A stretch of 64,000 nucleotides of DNA from positions 12,424,393 through 12,488,392 of the forward strand of contig OX326960.1 of NCBI GenBank assembly GCA_946800325.1, given 5' to 3'. Shown here in pieces: positions 11,504 to 22,900 of the stretch. The notes below the pieces were generated by a model. The model was not told the origin of the DNA, searched no databases, and was given only the letters and a program-made list of their open reading frames with translations. A program made the position numbers and the translations under genes. Origin of the DNA: Luzula sylvatica. Taxonomy: Eukaryota > Streptophyta > Magnoliopsida > Poales > Juncaceae. The stretch's first letter is position 1. Every line of letters begins with the position of its first letter.

Positions 11504-11557
<54 letters not shown>
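11504..11557. repeat. (CT)n microsatellite
   Basis: Uninterrupted CT dinucleotides for about 54 bases. Confidence 0.95.
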
Positions 11558-11558
<1 letters not shown>

Positions 11559-12440
11559 AAAGAGCTGCTAATGTTTTTTCGGGTTTTGTTTTCTTTCTTC
11601 AAATTCATGTAAAATAGTAAACTCAATATCTGAACCTTTAGTTCTTGACCGTTTCTTCTCATTTTAAATTTGAGTTTGTCAAAATTTCATCTTTGTTTTC
11701 TTTTGAGCTCAAGTATTAGTATTGTCCTGACTTGAAACTTTAGGCATAATACTATTTGCATTTATTTGTATAGTCCTTTTATTAATAATTTATTGTCTAA
11801 TCAAGTGTCATATTTTCTGGAAATACTGATAATCTTCGAGGTGTGCTTGTGCTGCCTTATTGATTTCATGTTTGAGATTTAAGATTTGGTGTTCACTTAG
11901 GCCCCTGCAAAATATTACTCAATCTTTAAAAATATTTCATTTTTTTAATTAATTAATTAATTAATTAATTAATTAATTAATAATAAGCAACTGAAATCCC
12001 CTGCCAAGACCTAAAAAATGGATTCCATCGTTTTTAAATTTGTGCATTGGGTAAGCTCTTTTAGGGTAATTTTGTCAAGTGATTAATTGACCTATGGATA
12101 TTAATTTTTGCAATCAATCACCTCATCATTTCAAACACAATAAAAATCATTAAGAATGTTTTTGATAAATCAAACCCTGATTTATTTTGAATTAAGTTTT
12201 TGAATTAAATAGTTTATAGTTGAGAAAAACTTTTTACAAGGTTTGATTTATTTATAACCAAGAGTCTTCATTGATTTATGTTGGTCATTATTTGAAAAAT
12301 AAAGTTATTTTGTCGATGATGTTTGTCGCAATATGTTGTTTTATCATTATGTTGAAATTTGTTGATTAGCAAGGCCATCTTTGATAACAATGACATCAAA
12401 GAAACGAGCATGTTGGCATGGACAACAAGACCTTCTTTTT
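11558..12440. other. Intergenic stretch, nothing assigned; (TTAA)n tract inside
   Basis: No gene is recognised. A pure ATTA/TTAA tetranucleotide tract lies at about 11946-11982. Confidence 0.5.
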
Positions 12441-12763
12441 GTGTGGAATATGTTGGATAGGTGGTGGTTTGTGTGTTTGTTGTGATATCTTGATTTGTAA
12501 ACGTTTAGTAATTAGTAATTAGTAATTTAGTAATGGTAATGTTGAATAGATATCTCCATTTAAGTTATTTTTTTACTTTTATCTGCTTGAAATAATATTA
12601 TTTGGTTATATTCATTTTAATATTAGTTAAATTATTTAATGTATGGTTAGTAATTGACCTTTTTTTTCATTGTAATCTAGAATAGTTTGTAAAAACTTTT
12701 TTTAGTGCAATGAAATTTTTGAAGGGGGGTTTTAAGCCCTCTCCAAATTTCTTCAAAAAAAAA
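12440..12763 (+). mobile_element. Probable 3' tail of an L1-type LINE
   Basis: The segment ends AAGCCCTCTCC, then TTCTTC and an A-run at 12755-12763. The full-length L1 of this window ends the same way (AAAGCCCTCTCC, TTTCATC, A-run at 23753-23764). No ORF2 protein remnant is visible, so this is a 3'-untranslated-region remnant. The left border is a guess. Confidence 0.35.
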
Positions 12764-12779
12764 CATATACATTTTAATT

Positions 12780-12866
12780 TTGATTATAAAAAAGGACACA
12801 ATTTTTTTATAAAAAATATGAAGAATATATAGTAAAACCCGCAGCGAAGCGCGGGCTATTTCCTAG
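12780..12866 (+). mobile_element. Helitron 3' terminus
   Basis: A GC-rich hairpin (CCCGC, loop, GCGGG within CCCGCAGCGAAGCGCGGG) is followed after about ten bases by CTAG at 12863-12866 and then host T. A hairpin, CTRR end and A/T insertion site are the defining plant Helitron signature. The 5' end (TC) could not be placed. Confidence 0.6.
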
Positions 12867-13095
12867 TCATAATAATATATAGATAATCTATTTTAGATTA
12901 TTTCAAACTTTTTGAAAATAATATACTTTAATAATATATGGACTGTATATATTTTTGGTTTTAAATGTTCTCAACTTTAATTTTTTCATACAATTTCACT
13001 ATAATTAATAAATATTAAATTATAGAAGGTTATATACAAAAACCATCCAATTTCCATTCAAAATACTAAATAGTCTTTACGGTTTTCTTTTTCAC
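12867..13095. other. AT-rich stretch, nothing assigned
   Basis: No feature beyond base composition was recognised between the Helitron end and the duplicated segment. Confidence 0.4.
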
Positions 13096-13306
13096 CTTTG
13101 TGGGTTCCACTAAAATGCATGGTCGTCAAAGAACCACGTCAACAGGTTTTATATTGGGCTTTTCAAGAAATCCATTCAGATGTTATTTTGTATAATACCA
13201 TTGAAAAATACTTATATAATTATACAAATATTAAATATCGATGTGTTATAAAATATTTTTTAATTGAAAAGAAAAATAAAAGTATTTTTAATGCAAATTC
13301 CGAATG
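13096..13306 (+). repeat. Segment duplicated at 31711-31921
   Basis: From TTTGTGGGTTCCACTAAAAT to the word GCAAATTCCGAATGT the two copies are almost identical over about 210 bases. The open frame across it (MWVPLKCMVVKEPRQQVLYW...) occurs in both copies only because they are duplicates, and ends in low-complexity sequence. Confidence 0.75.
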
Positions 13307-14825
13307 TGCTCTATCCATTTCACAATGTAATATGAATCGTAAGAAAATACTTGGTTTTCACAACAACAAAAAAAATTATCAGGGTACCGATGGTACCTCT
13401 AAAAATAATATGAATTACACAAAATAATATGAGGAAACAGTTTTTGATAACAAGACAGAAAAATAATGATCTAAAAAGACAGTTTTTCAAATAAAATGAG
13501 ACCATTACAAAGGGATCTAATTCACAATATTATTTTCTGAAAACTACATTCATTTTCTTCATTTTCTCTAAATTAATATCGTATTATTAAAAACGGAGTG
13601 AGAGGAGCGGATGTTCAGAGACTTTAATGAAAATCAGTTTTGAAAATATTGAATCTTTAAAAGTAGTTTAAATATGAGAGAAAATATGGATTTTAAAATC
13701 TGATTCGAGAGATACTTAATGGTCCTTTTTTGTATTACAAAAAATCCGAGCCATTTGCATTTATACTACAAAAAATCAAAAACAGAAAATGAACGACCAA
13801 TAAGTTGTGATGAGAGTCGAGGATTTTAAAAACCTAATCAAATATGCAATTTCAGAATGCACGAGACTATTATTCGATAAAACAACATGAAATGAATTCT
13901 AAATTTGGGAAAGAAAAAAGAAATTTGAAAAGAAATCTTTTAAATTATATCCTTTAGACATGGAAGATAGATTCGGCGGATAAGGTTAAATGTGATATCG
14001 TGTCACTTAATGGTTTTTTTTTCTAATATATATTGCATGTTTTGTGATATTACATGCTAAGTTGTTATTATTTCAAATATAAAATTTTCATCTTGTCTTG
14101 CATTCACATTTTATTATGTAAACTTATATGAAAAAATGATAATTAATTGAATATATTTAATCTAACATGAACATAATCAATAATATTAGTACACGTCATT
14201 AATGTATGATGATGTGATTTTTTAATAATGGTTACAACATGGTGTAAAATAATAGACACTTAAATTGTTACAAATAAAATATGTTTTACAAAAATTAATG
14301 ATTAATCAATGTTTTTAAATTTTGTCATGTATCATAATCCCATATGAATGTGATGATATGGTACAAGAAAATTGCACAAATCAGATCCAAAATAAAGATG
14401 TGGATAAATTCTCTCTATATACGTATTTAATCTCAACAATTACATTCACTTCAAATGTTAAATTATGACAATGACAAAAAACAATTTTATTTTTTAAGAT
14501 TCTAGATTATTTGTAGACATTTAAGCGTCATTTTTCTATAATCAATTTTAAGTATTTTTAGAAATAATTATCATTTTGCATTAATGGCGCGAACTAATTA
14601 TATTTTTGCTTCGTTAAATTTTGATAGTAGTTTTTAGTTATTTTCTATTAAATGTGATATCGTGTACAATTTTAATTGTATTTGCTATCTAGAATTTTCT
14701 TATTAATATCATATGACGTGTGCTGAGCACACATGTACCAAGTTTGTAGTTCTTATATATAACAATGATATAATATTATTGTTATGTTTTTCTTTTTCTT
14801 ATATTATACTTCAAATATTATTATA
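13307..14825. repeat. AT-rich stretch containing the first of two ~190-bp direct repeats
   Basis: About 13880-14065 recurs at 16240-16445 (shared words include ACATGAAATGAATT, ATGTGATATCGTGTCACTTA, GATATTACATGCTAAGTT). The rest has no recognisable gene or element. Confidence 0.5.
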
Positions 14826-14862
14826 CACTACCTTTCTCCCCGCGCAATTGCGCGGAGGTCTT
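14826..14862 (-). mobile_element. Helitron 3' terminus, terminal motif altered
   Basis: A perfect GC hairpin (CCGCGCAATTGCGCGG, 14841-14856) lies about ten bases from the sequence TAGTG read on the minus strand. The expected CTAG reads GTAG here, so the end is mutated. The layout otherwise matches the minus-strand terminus at 29250. Confidence 0.4.
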
Positions 14863-15059
14863 CAGTTGTCATGATTTTATTTTTCTCAATACGTAATTAG
14901 ATTCTACATTTTTGTATCTGATTGTACACACATAAAAAAAAATCTATCTTTTTGTAAATTTCAAAAAAACTGATCCTCTACCAAACTTTTATTTCCTAAT
15001 ACTCTTATGAATGATCTTAAAAACAAACGGACAAAAATACCCTTCTATTTTCAAATTTA

Positions 15060-16000
15060 ATAATTAAAAATATGTTTTTATTATTTTTTATTAATTTTAT
15101 TACTTTTAAGAAAATTCATAAACATTTTTAACATGCAGTGATTACAAAAAAAATATAATAATTACAAATAGAGTTTATATAATTTTGATATTTCATTTAT
15201 TATGTTTGAAAAAATAACATCGGGTAATAATAAAATAAACAATAATAAATAAATATCTTGAAAATATATTGATAGAAAAATATCGGTTTAAACATCTGGT
15301 TTTTTTTTATTTTCATTCTCTTTTTATTTTTTTCTTTAATAGTTTCATGATATTTTATTTTTCAAATATTTGGAATGTGTTTTTGTAATATTGTTGTTTG
15401 TTTTATTATTATTTTATGTTAGTTTTGCAAAGAAAAAAATGCAAAGGTCAAAATGTCAAAATTATGTAAATAAAAAATATAATAACTTTTTTAAAATTAT
15501 TATATGGTACCAAAATTTAGGACTTTATTAACATTATTAAAAAATAACATGTACATATGTAAATTATTAAAATTTGATGACATGGAGCAACCAAACGAGA
15601 GAAATTTTCTTAACTTTATACATATACAAAATGTAAATTAAAACTAAAAAGGACCAACATATAAATAAAAAGGACCGAAATATAAATTAAAATGTAAAAA
15701 AGGACTGAAATGTAAATAAAAAAGGACCAAAATGTTAATAAAAGGACCAAAATACAAACTTAAATAAAAAAGGACCAAAATATAAATAAAAAGGACCAAA
15801 ATGTAAATTCAAAAATGTAAAAAAGGGCCGAAATGTAAATAAAAGAGGATCAAAATGTAAATAAAAAGGACCAAAATGTAAATTTTTAAAGTAAAAAGGA
15901 CCAAAATATAATTTTTTAAACTAAAAAGGACCAAAATGTAAATTTAAAAAATATATTTTTTACAAAAAAAACCCTGATGACGTGGCCTCATGTATGAGCT
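15060..16000. repeat. Diverged copy of the 24-kb repeat plus GGACCAAAATGTAAAT motif field
   Basis: About 15060-15600 matches 24200-24700 in order (TAACATCGGGTAATAATAAA, CTTGAAAATATATTG). About 15620-15960 is a field of GGACCAAAATGTAAAT motifs as at 3.4-4.1 kb, ending near ACCCTGATGACGTGGCC. Confidence 0.5.
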
Positions 16001-16239
16001 CCATTTCTTCCAACTTTATACATAAGTATAATATGTTATATATAACTATGTTACCGAAAACAATGGACAATAATTTATTCTATAACGTTAAATAACCATG
16101 AAAGTATACAAGGTTATACTTAAAAATAATTTTATAAAAAATAATATAAGACTAATATATTGTGATATATTTTTATTTTAATATGTATTACTATCCATAT
16201 TAGAAATATAATTGTTTTGTATCAAATTTGTGAAACTAT

Positions 16240-16443
16240 TATTCGTTAAAACAACATGAAATGAATTACAAATTTGGTAAAGAGAAAATAAATTTGAAAA
16301 GAAACCTTTTTAATTATACTCTTTAGACATGGACGATGGATTTGACGTTAGATTCGGCTTATAGTGTTAAATGTGATATCGTGTCACTTAATGGTTATTT
16401 TTTTAATATATGTTGCATGTTTTATGATATTACATGCTAAGTT
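16240..16443 (+). repeat. Second member of ~190-bp direct repeat (partner 13880-14065)
   Basis: Matches the partner through GATATTACATGCTAAGTT and then diverges exactly where the LTR-like TGTTGGATATCGG begins. Confidence 0.6.
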
Positions 16444-16795
16444 ATGTTGGATATCGGCATCGCCACCGAGCCCGCGCAACGGATTGTAATGAAAGAAATA
16501 CAGTTTCGGATCAACCGTAAAATTGTACATATAAGAATATATGAACATAAATGTTCATGGGTTGATTAAATGCATAATAGGATTGTGCAAAGTTAAGTTC
16601 CAGAGAGTGGTTTGTTTTAACTAACCGTTGGGTTCGTTCGAATGGACCGCTACGAGTGTAAAATAGTTTTACATATATTCATTCCAGGGAGTGGTTCGTT
16701 CGAACCAACATTGGTGTTCGTTCGAACGGACTACAACGAATGATGTTTGTAATTAACACTGAAGTGGGACAGGAGATGGTTCGTTCGAACGAACC
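16444..16795 (+). repeat. LTR-like fragment with GGTTCGTTCGAAC motifs
   Basis: It starts TGTTGG and carries CCCGCGCAACGGATTG near the start, resembling plant Copia LTR starts and the second example at 33971. GGTTCGTTCGAAC, sometimes as a complete palindrome with GAACGAACC, recurs three times. No matching LTR, primer-binding site or polyprotein is present. Confidence 0.3.
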
Positions 16796-16799
16796 GTAA

Positions 16800-17182
16800 G
16801 GGTGCTGCAACTACATTTTTTGGCAGCAATCAGGTACAAACGACACTAATACTAAAACTTTTGGTAGCAATATGTGGTAAAAGACACTAGTACTACATCT
16901 TTTACCAGCGCGGCACGAAACTACAACTTTTTGGAAGCAATACATAATAAAAGACACTAAAACACTATCTTATGGTAGCAACAATGTACAAACGGCACTA
17001 AAAACACATCTTTTGGCAGCTACACATCGTAAATGACACTAAAACTACATCTTTTTGGCAGCATCACACTTAAAATGCACTAAAACTACATCTTTTTGGC
17101 AGCAATCACGTACAAAAGGCACTAAAACTTCATTTTTTGGCAGCTAGATACTATAAAAGGCACTGAAACTATATCTTTTCAT
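16800..17182 (+). repeat. ~50-bp periodic array (ACACTAAAACTACATCTTTTGGCAGC)
   Basis: Seven to eight degenerate copies of a 46-52-base unit combine a GACACTAAAAC word, a CATCTTTTGGCAGC word and a variable middle. Two more copies lie at 31985-32095. It resembles the sub-terminal repeats of DNA transposons, but no terminus is attached. Confidence 0.6.
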
Positions 17183-17872
17183 TAAACTCTTACCCATTTT
17201 AATGCATCGGCAAGATGGACCATCCAAACCGATTAATTTCATTGGAAATGGTCATCCAACAATAATTTATCCCTTCATCCACATACAAATGGCTAAAAAA
17301 TCCCGGATTTATAAGCGCATGGAACCAAGTCCTTTGGAAATCACGAGACAACTTAGCTCGCTTTCCATAATAAAATTCTAACCACGGACAACTTGGCCAT
17401 ACGTGGATGGACACGCAATCCGAGATGCTCTTTTTTCTCGCACACTTTGGAAACGGTCATCATCTATTTATAGATTGTCCGTTCGCAAAAGAGATGTGGC
17501 AAACAATCTCTAATTCCTACCTAACAAGCCCCCTCAATTACTCGGCTGACTTATCAATCTTTTGGTTCCAAAATAACCCAAGATTTATACACGCTGAGAA
17601 CATCGGTACTTGACGCACTCTCGTGCTAGTTACTATTTGGAAAGAGCGTAATCGACGGATATTTCCATTCAAGGCTCCTCTACTTCAATTGATAGAAGTG
17701 GACTACACGTCTTGGAAACAAATTGCTGAACAAAATTTTAAGTTAGGAATAGATTTTTGGCCTCCAATGGACAGGCAAATTCTTTCTGGCAATTATCCTC
17801 CGTAAATTGAACTCTTTTTTCTTTTTTTCTAATGCAATATGAGAGTATCCCTCTCCTTGAACAAAAAAAACT
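17183..17872 (+). mobile_element. L1-type LINE 3' fragment (ORF2 C-terminus, degraded)
   Basis: Pieces in two or three frames match the C-terminal zf-RVT region of plant L1 ORF2. They are DNLAIRGWTRNPRCSF, then HHLFIDCPFAKEMWQTISN, then IWKERNRRIF and a tail ending GNYPP before a stop. The same WKERNRRIF signature occurs in the LINE at 60.8 kb. It ends CTCTCCTTGAAC plus an A-run. Several frameshifts and in-frame stops make it non-functional. A near-identical copy lies at 35695-36383. Confidence 0.75.
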
Positions 17873-18395
17873 TCTCATCGAAACTTTTCAAGAAATCCTA
17901 TAGGAATTAGGATGCAATATACAAAAGGTTACCAAGTTTAAGTGAAGATGTTGCAATGTTAAATTTGATATTTATAATAATAATTATTAATTATTTATAT
18001 TTATAATACAAAATGAAATTACAATGTGAGAAATGTAAAAGAGTGGGCTAAAATGGGAAAACAGTTGCCTAGTCTTTGTAAATAGCCAGTGATGATAATG
18101 AAAGTGTTGTTCGCGACTGTGTATTTACAGATCATAAATATATAATGTGACCTTTCCAATTAAATGTTAACATGTCAAATCAGTATAAATATATTACTAC
18201 AGTATTAAATTATTATATGTTCCACTTATAATTTTATAATAACCTATATAAGATTTAAGTCTTTTATAGAATTAATATATTTCAATGTAATTTAGAATTG
18301 TAATTAATTATCAGTCAGTTAAAAATATTTTTTGTATATAATTAATTATATATAAATGTAATCATTATTTTATTATGTAATAATACATTATTTTT
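17873..18395. other. AT-rich stretch before the L1, ending in its target-site duplication
   Basis: No gene is seen. AATACATTATTTTT at 18382-18395 is the left target-site duplication of the L1 that follows. Confidence 0.5.
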
Positions 18396-18589
18396 GCTAA
18401 GCATTTAAAGTTTTCAATATTCATTTGAAAACGAGGCGGCTAGGGTTAGGGTTAGGGCGATTCTAAGAAGATTTTGGGGTGAAACTAGAACTCGGGAAGG
18501 AACCCAAGTGGAACACCGGTTCTACTACCCCCCTCGATCTACAAGGATTCTCTCTAAACTGCTCACCCAGTTCGCAGACAGAGGCAAAG

Positions 18590-19867
18590 ATGTCTCAGAA
18601 ACCAAGCTACGCACAAGTTGTGAAGCAAAACTCGAAATGCACACAAGAAAATCCTTGGATTACAATTACTAGAAAAAAGTCTAGTAAACCTAAAACCAAG
18701 TGCACTAGATGCCTCGAGGAAGATCATCATAGATCAGAATGTAGAAATAGAATTAAGTGCAATTCGTGCAAAAAATCTGGCCACATAGCGTTAAATTGTT
18801 GGGATAACAATAATAAACCACCAATTAATTACAGTGCGAGGAAGATCTATCTTCCTCCAAATACAATTTATCCCATAAGGAGGACCAAACCACAACTCAA
18901 CACAATTCTCACCAGTCTCGTAATTGACAAACTTCCAAAGCTTCTCTGCTCCCCCTCCAACATTGGTAATATAATATCTGAGATAGGAACCCTGCACAAC
19001 ATTCAAGAAATCAAAGGATACAACGAAATAAAACAAATTCACCTACAAGCTCATATCAGTACCAAAGCAAAATTACCAATAAAATTAGTTTTAGATGATG
19101 GAAGCCATACACTCAGATTGCAAGTTTCAAAAAAGAGAGAGGATAAAAGCAATACTCCTCATGGGGTATGGATTCCAAAGAAGAGAGACCCCATAAAAGA
19201 GTGGAGAGTCAAACAATGCTCACAACAAACTCTCAAACTTAACCCAGCCACAACAAAATCAAGTTCAACAGATCCTCGAGAACTCGATGTTCTTAACTCA
19301 GCCACAAAAAAATCAAGTTCAAGTGATCCTCGGCAACTCAATATTTTGGATGATCAGTACCGATCTGATTCACTCACCATCATCCCACATGACAATACTC
19401 ACTTCCAGGATAATTTATCACCCATTTCCAACAAAAACCAGGCCATCATCATCTATCAAAACCCACTTACCACTAGAAATGAAATCCACACTGACGAGAT
19501 GGCCAATTCAAACCACCAGGAACCAATTCTGTCCATCGAGCCAATTGACGCTGAAATTTTAAGTGAAGGATCAACGCGAAAAACACACAAAGAAATAAGA
19601 AGGAGAAGTGAAAGGATAAGAGAAAAGCAAGGAGACCATTATATCTCGGCCACAGAGAAAGCCCAAATCACACAATACCAAGAAATTTCCTATGGTTTTG
19701 ATAAAAAAGGTTATAAATCAAAGGCCTCTTTCTCTTACCAACTACCAGAGAATGCGAAACAGTATATAGAAAAGGATGCTGTTTTCAGCGCTCTAAGGTC
19801 GGTAGGAATAGAGATAAACGATGACCTAGAAGATGTAATCTCCTCCTTATCAGACCCTAAACAATAA
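18590..19867 (+). CDS. L1 ORF1: RNA-binding protein with two CCHC zinc knuckles
   Basis: Encodes a 425-residue basic, polar protein from the ATG at 18590. The same frame is open 37 codons upstream to a GTG at 18479, but a real ATG followed by a natural N-terminus (MSQKPSYAQVV) is preferred. Two perfect CX2CX4HX4C zinc knuckles sit at residues 38-51 and 57-70. Between about residues 90 and 190 is a mixed region containing IKLVLDDGSHTLRLQVSK, and after it a long Ser/Asn/Gln-rich low-complexity part. A charged segment near residue 340 (RRRSERIREKQ) may bind nucleic acid. In plant L1s ORF1p packages the element RNA for retrotransposition. The usual plant order, an RRM-like DUF4283 before a C-terminal knuckle, is not seen here: the knuckles are N-terminal. 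Confidence 0.85.
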   Translation: MSQKPSYAQVVKQNSKCTQENPWITITRKKSSKPKTKCTRCLEEDHHRSECRNRIKCNSCKKSGHIALNCWDNNNKPPINYSARKIYLPPNTIYPIRRTKPQLNTILTSLVIDKLPKLLCSPSNIGNIISEIGTLHNIQEIKGYNEIKQIHLQAHISTKAKLPIKLVLDDGSHTLRLQVSKKREDKSNTPHGVWIPKKRDPIKEWRVKQCSQQTLKLNPATTKSSSTDPRELDVLNSATKKSSSSDPRQLNILDDQYRSDSLTIIPHDNTHFQDNLSPISNKNQAIIIYQNPLTTRNEIHTDEMANSNHQEPILSIEPIDAEILSEGSTRKTHKEIRRRSERIREKQGDHYISATEKAQITQYQEISYGFDKKGYKSKASFSYQLPENAKQYIEKDAVFSALRSVGIEINDDLEDVISSLSDPKQ

Positions 19868-19902
19868 ATCAGGTCAAGTAATCAGAAACAAACACATAAA
19901 TA

Positions 19903-22900
19903 ATGAAGCACAAAAAAATCAAACTCCTTTCCTGGAATGTCAGAGGGGCGAATGCGGTAGAAAAAAGGCGAATAATTAGAGAATCACTGATAAACGAGCA
20001 ACCAGATTTCATTTGCCTGCAAGAAACAAAACTTAAAGATTTTAGTAAACAATTAAATAAAGAAATTTGTGGATCTAAACTAAACGATTTCAGTACTTTA
20101 GAAGCAATAGGGGCTTCAGGGGGGATTCTAATGGCATGGAATCAATCCCTATTCCAACAAATTAGTTTTTCGAAAAGGAAATACTCCATCACTGTAAAAC
20201 TCAAATGCCAATGGGATAACAACATTATTTTCATTACAGGGGTTTACGGCCCACAAGGAGAATTAGAAAAGAAAGAATTTCTAGAAGAATTAGAAAAGAC
20301 AGACAGAGAGTCTGAATTGCCTTGGCTTATATTAGGCGATTTCAATCTAATAGCCCATCGCAATGAGAGATCCGGCGACCCACAGAGAAACTGGCGGGAA
20401 TCTCAAATGTTCTCGCAGTTTATTAATGATGTAAATCTCATAAATCCCCCACTGATAGGCATATCTCACACATGGGCCAATGCTATTGCTAGAGCAAGAT
20501 TAGATAGAGTTTTGTATAACAAAGCATGGGCCATCGTCTTTCCTCAATCATCCCAAACGGGTGGGACCAACACTTGTTCCGATCATATTCCAGTGATATT
20601 TCAAGCCAACACTTCTTTTCCAATCCACACGAGTTTCAGATACGAAAATTCATGGCTCCACAACCCAGAAGCGCACGCAATCGTGGTGACCCATTTACAA
20701 GAATCCATAGCAACAACGTGCAAGCAATTTTATGGCAAATTGGAGTCGCTCTCAATCAAACTCAAAAGATGGAATAAGAATAGGCAAATACTCAAGAAAC
20801 AATTCAGCTCAAACTGCAGAACCATACTAAATCAACTTGAAAAAATCAGGGAGGAGAGGCAACTGAGCGAGATGGAGAATTGGCTAAAAGCAATAATAAA
20901 ACAAAGACTTGGCGAAATAACAGAATTGCAAGAAGCCTACTGGAAACAAAGGGCAAAATTCAGGTGGATCAAGGAGGGGGACGCGAACACTAGATTCTTT
21001 CACACATTTGCGACGGTGAAGAGAAATAAACTCCTGATCCCCCTACTCGTGGATACAAGATCAAACACAGAGTCGACAACCCACAATGACAAAGCAGCAA
21101 TCCTCTTTAACTTCTACAAAAATCTCATGGGCCAAGCCAATAACTCAACAATCCAATCAACAATCGACACGTCGGTTCTGTTCAATCAAAGAGAGATAGA
21201 TCTATCAATTTTAGAAAGAGAAATAGAAATGACAGAGATAGAGACTGTCATTAAGAAATGGAAAAAAGAAAAATCCCCCGGACCCGATGGGTTCAATGGG
21301 GAATTCTTTAAATTATACTGGCCTTATCTAAAAGATGAACTTCATCACATTATCTCGCAATTAACAAGTCCAGATTCAAGAGAAGGGCTTGGGAGATTTG
21401 CGATATCCCACATCGCTCTACTTCCCAAAAAAGAGGGTGCGACTCTGGCCAAGGACTTCAGGCCAATCAGCTTGGTAAGTAGCATCCAAAAAATTATCTC
21501 CAAAACTCTTGCAAATAGACTCAAGAAGGTGATGAATGCATTAATTCACGAAACACAAATAGGATTTTTGGAGGGTAAGGAAATATCAGAATGTCTGATC
21601 TATGCGAGAGAAATAATTCACTCGGCAAATATTAATAAACAACCAACTCTACTGTTTAAGGCTGATATCCAAAAAGCTTTCGACACAATCTCTTGGGACT
21701 TTCTAATAAAGATACTCAGAGAGAGAGGTTTTGGTCAAAGGTGGATTAACTGGATAAAGAATCTCGTGCTAGGAGGGGCCACTAAAATTCTATTAAATGG
21801 AGTGCCCGGAAAAACTATCTACCTCAAGAGAGGGGTGAGGCAGGGGGATCCTCTATCCCCGCACCTCTTCATTTTAGCGATAGATGCGTTGGCAAGAATT
21901 GTAGAAAATTTAGGGATGTTAAACTTCATAGAGAAGCCAATTAAGGATGTACACAGTTCGCTTTTCTATGCGGACGATTCGCTCTTTTTTATCAAACCGG
22001 ATCTGACCCAAGTCAAACGGCTCAAAGCGATCCTAAACATTTTTGGAGAAGCTTCTGGCCTAATGATTAACTACGAAAAATCTGAATTTATAATAATACC
22101 GGAAAACTCAGGGGTAACAGATGAGATTGAAAGAGAGCTGGGGTGTCCTAGAGTACACTTACCATTTAAGTACCTTGGCTACTCACTCCACTATAAGAAA
22201 CCTGGTAGAGATGTTTTTAGAGAAATTATCCAAAAATTTGATAAGAAATTAACTGGATGGAAGGGGACCTTACTGAATATGGGAGGTAGACTAGTCTTAA
22301 TAAACTCAGTGCTCTCATCCTTGCCAGTGTATTACTTCTCTGTCTATAAGTTTCCAAAATGGGCCCTTAATGAAATGAATAAGTTGATGAGAAAATTTCT
22401 ATGGAAGGGGAGAAATGAGAATGGTTACCCCTTGGTGGCATGGGAAAAAGTTTGTCGACCGAAGACGGGGGGAGGTCTAGGTATAAAGAACTTAGAATAC
22501 TTCAATCTAGCTCTCCTCACGAAATGGCTGTGGAAATTTTATGACACGAAACAAGGACTGAACTGGAAATCTCTAATTAATAATCCTTGTGAGAGAAGCT
22601 TGTCCGACAAAGGAAATATAACTGACTCCTACTTTGTGAAAGTTCTCTTAAAATTGATGGAATTTTTTTATCTGAATACGAAATTCACAGTGGGTTCGGG
22701 TGAGAGAATTAACTTCTGGTATAGTGACTGGGGCCTAGGGCGTTTAAATCAATCGATGCCAGCCTTGTTCAGCTTCGCAATAAAAAAGGAGGGCGCGTAT
22801 GCCTCCCTCTTAAAACAAATCCAGTTGGAAAAACTCTTCAGGTTACCCTTATCTCTCAAAGCCGAGACTGAATTACAATACTTAAAAGATTGGATCTACC

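Noticed and set aside
13098..13427. Frame MWVPLKCMVVKEPRQQ conserved at 31713
   Set aside because: Its conservation is explained by recent duplication of the DNA block. The frames end differently and the tail is low complexity.
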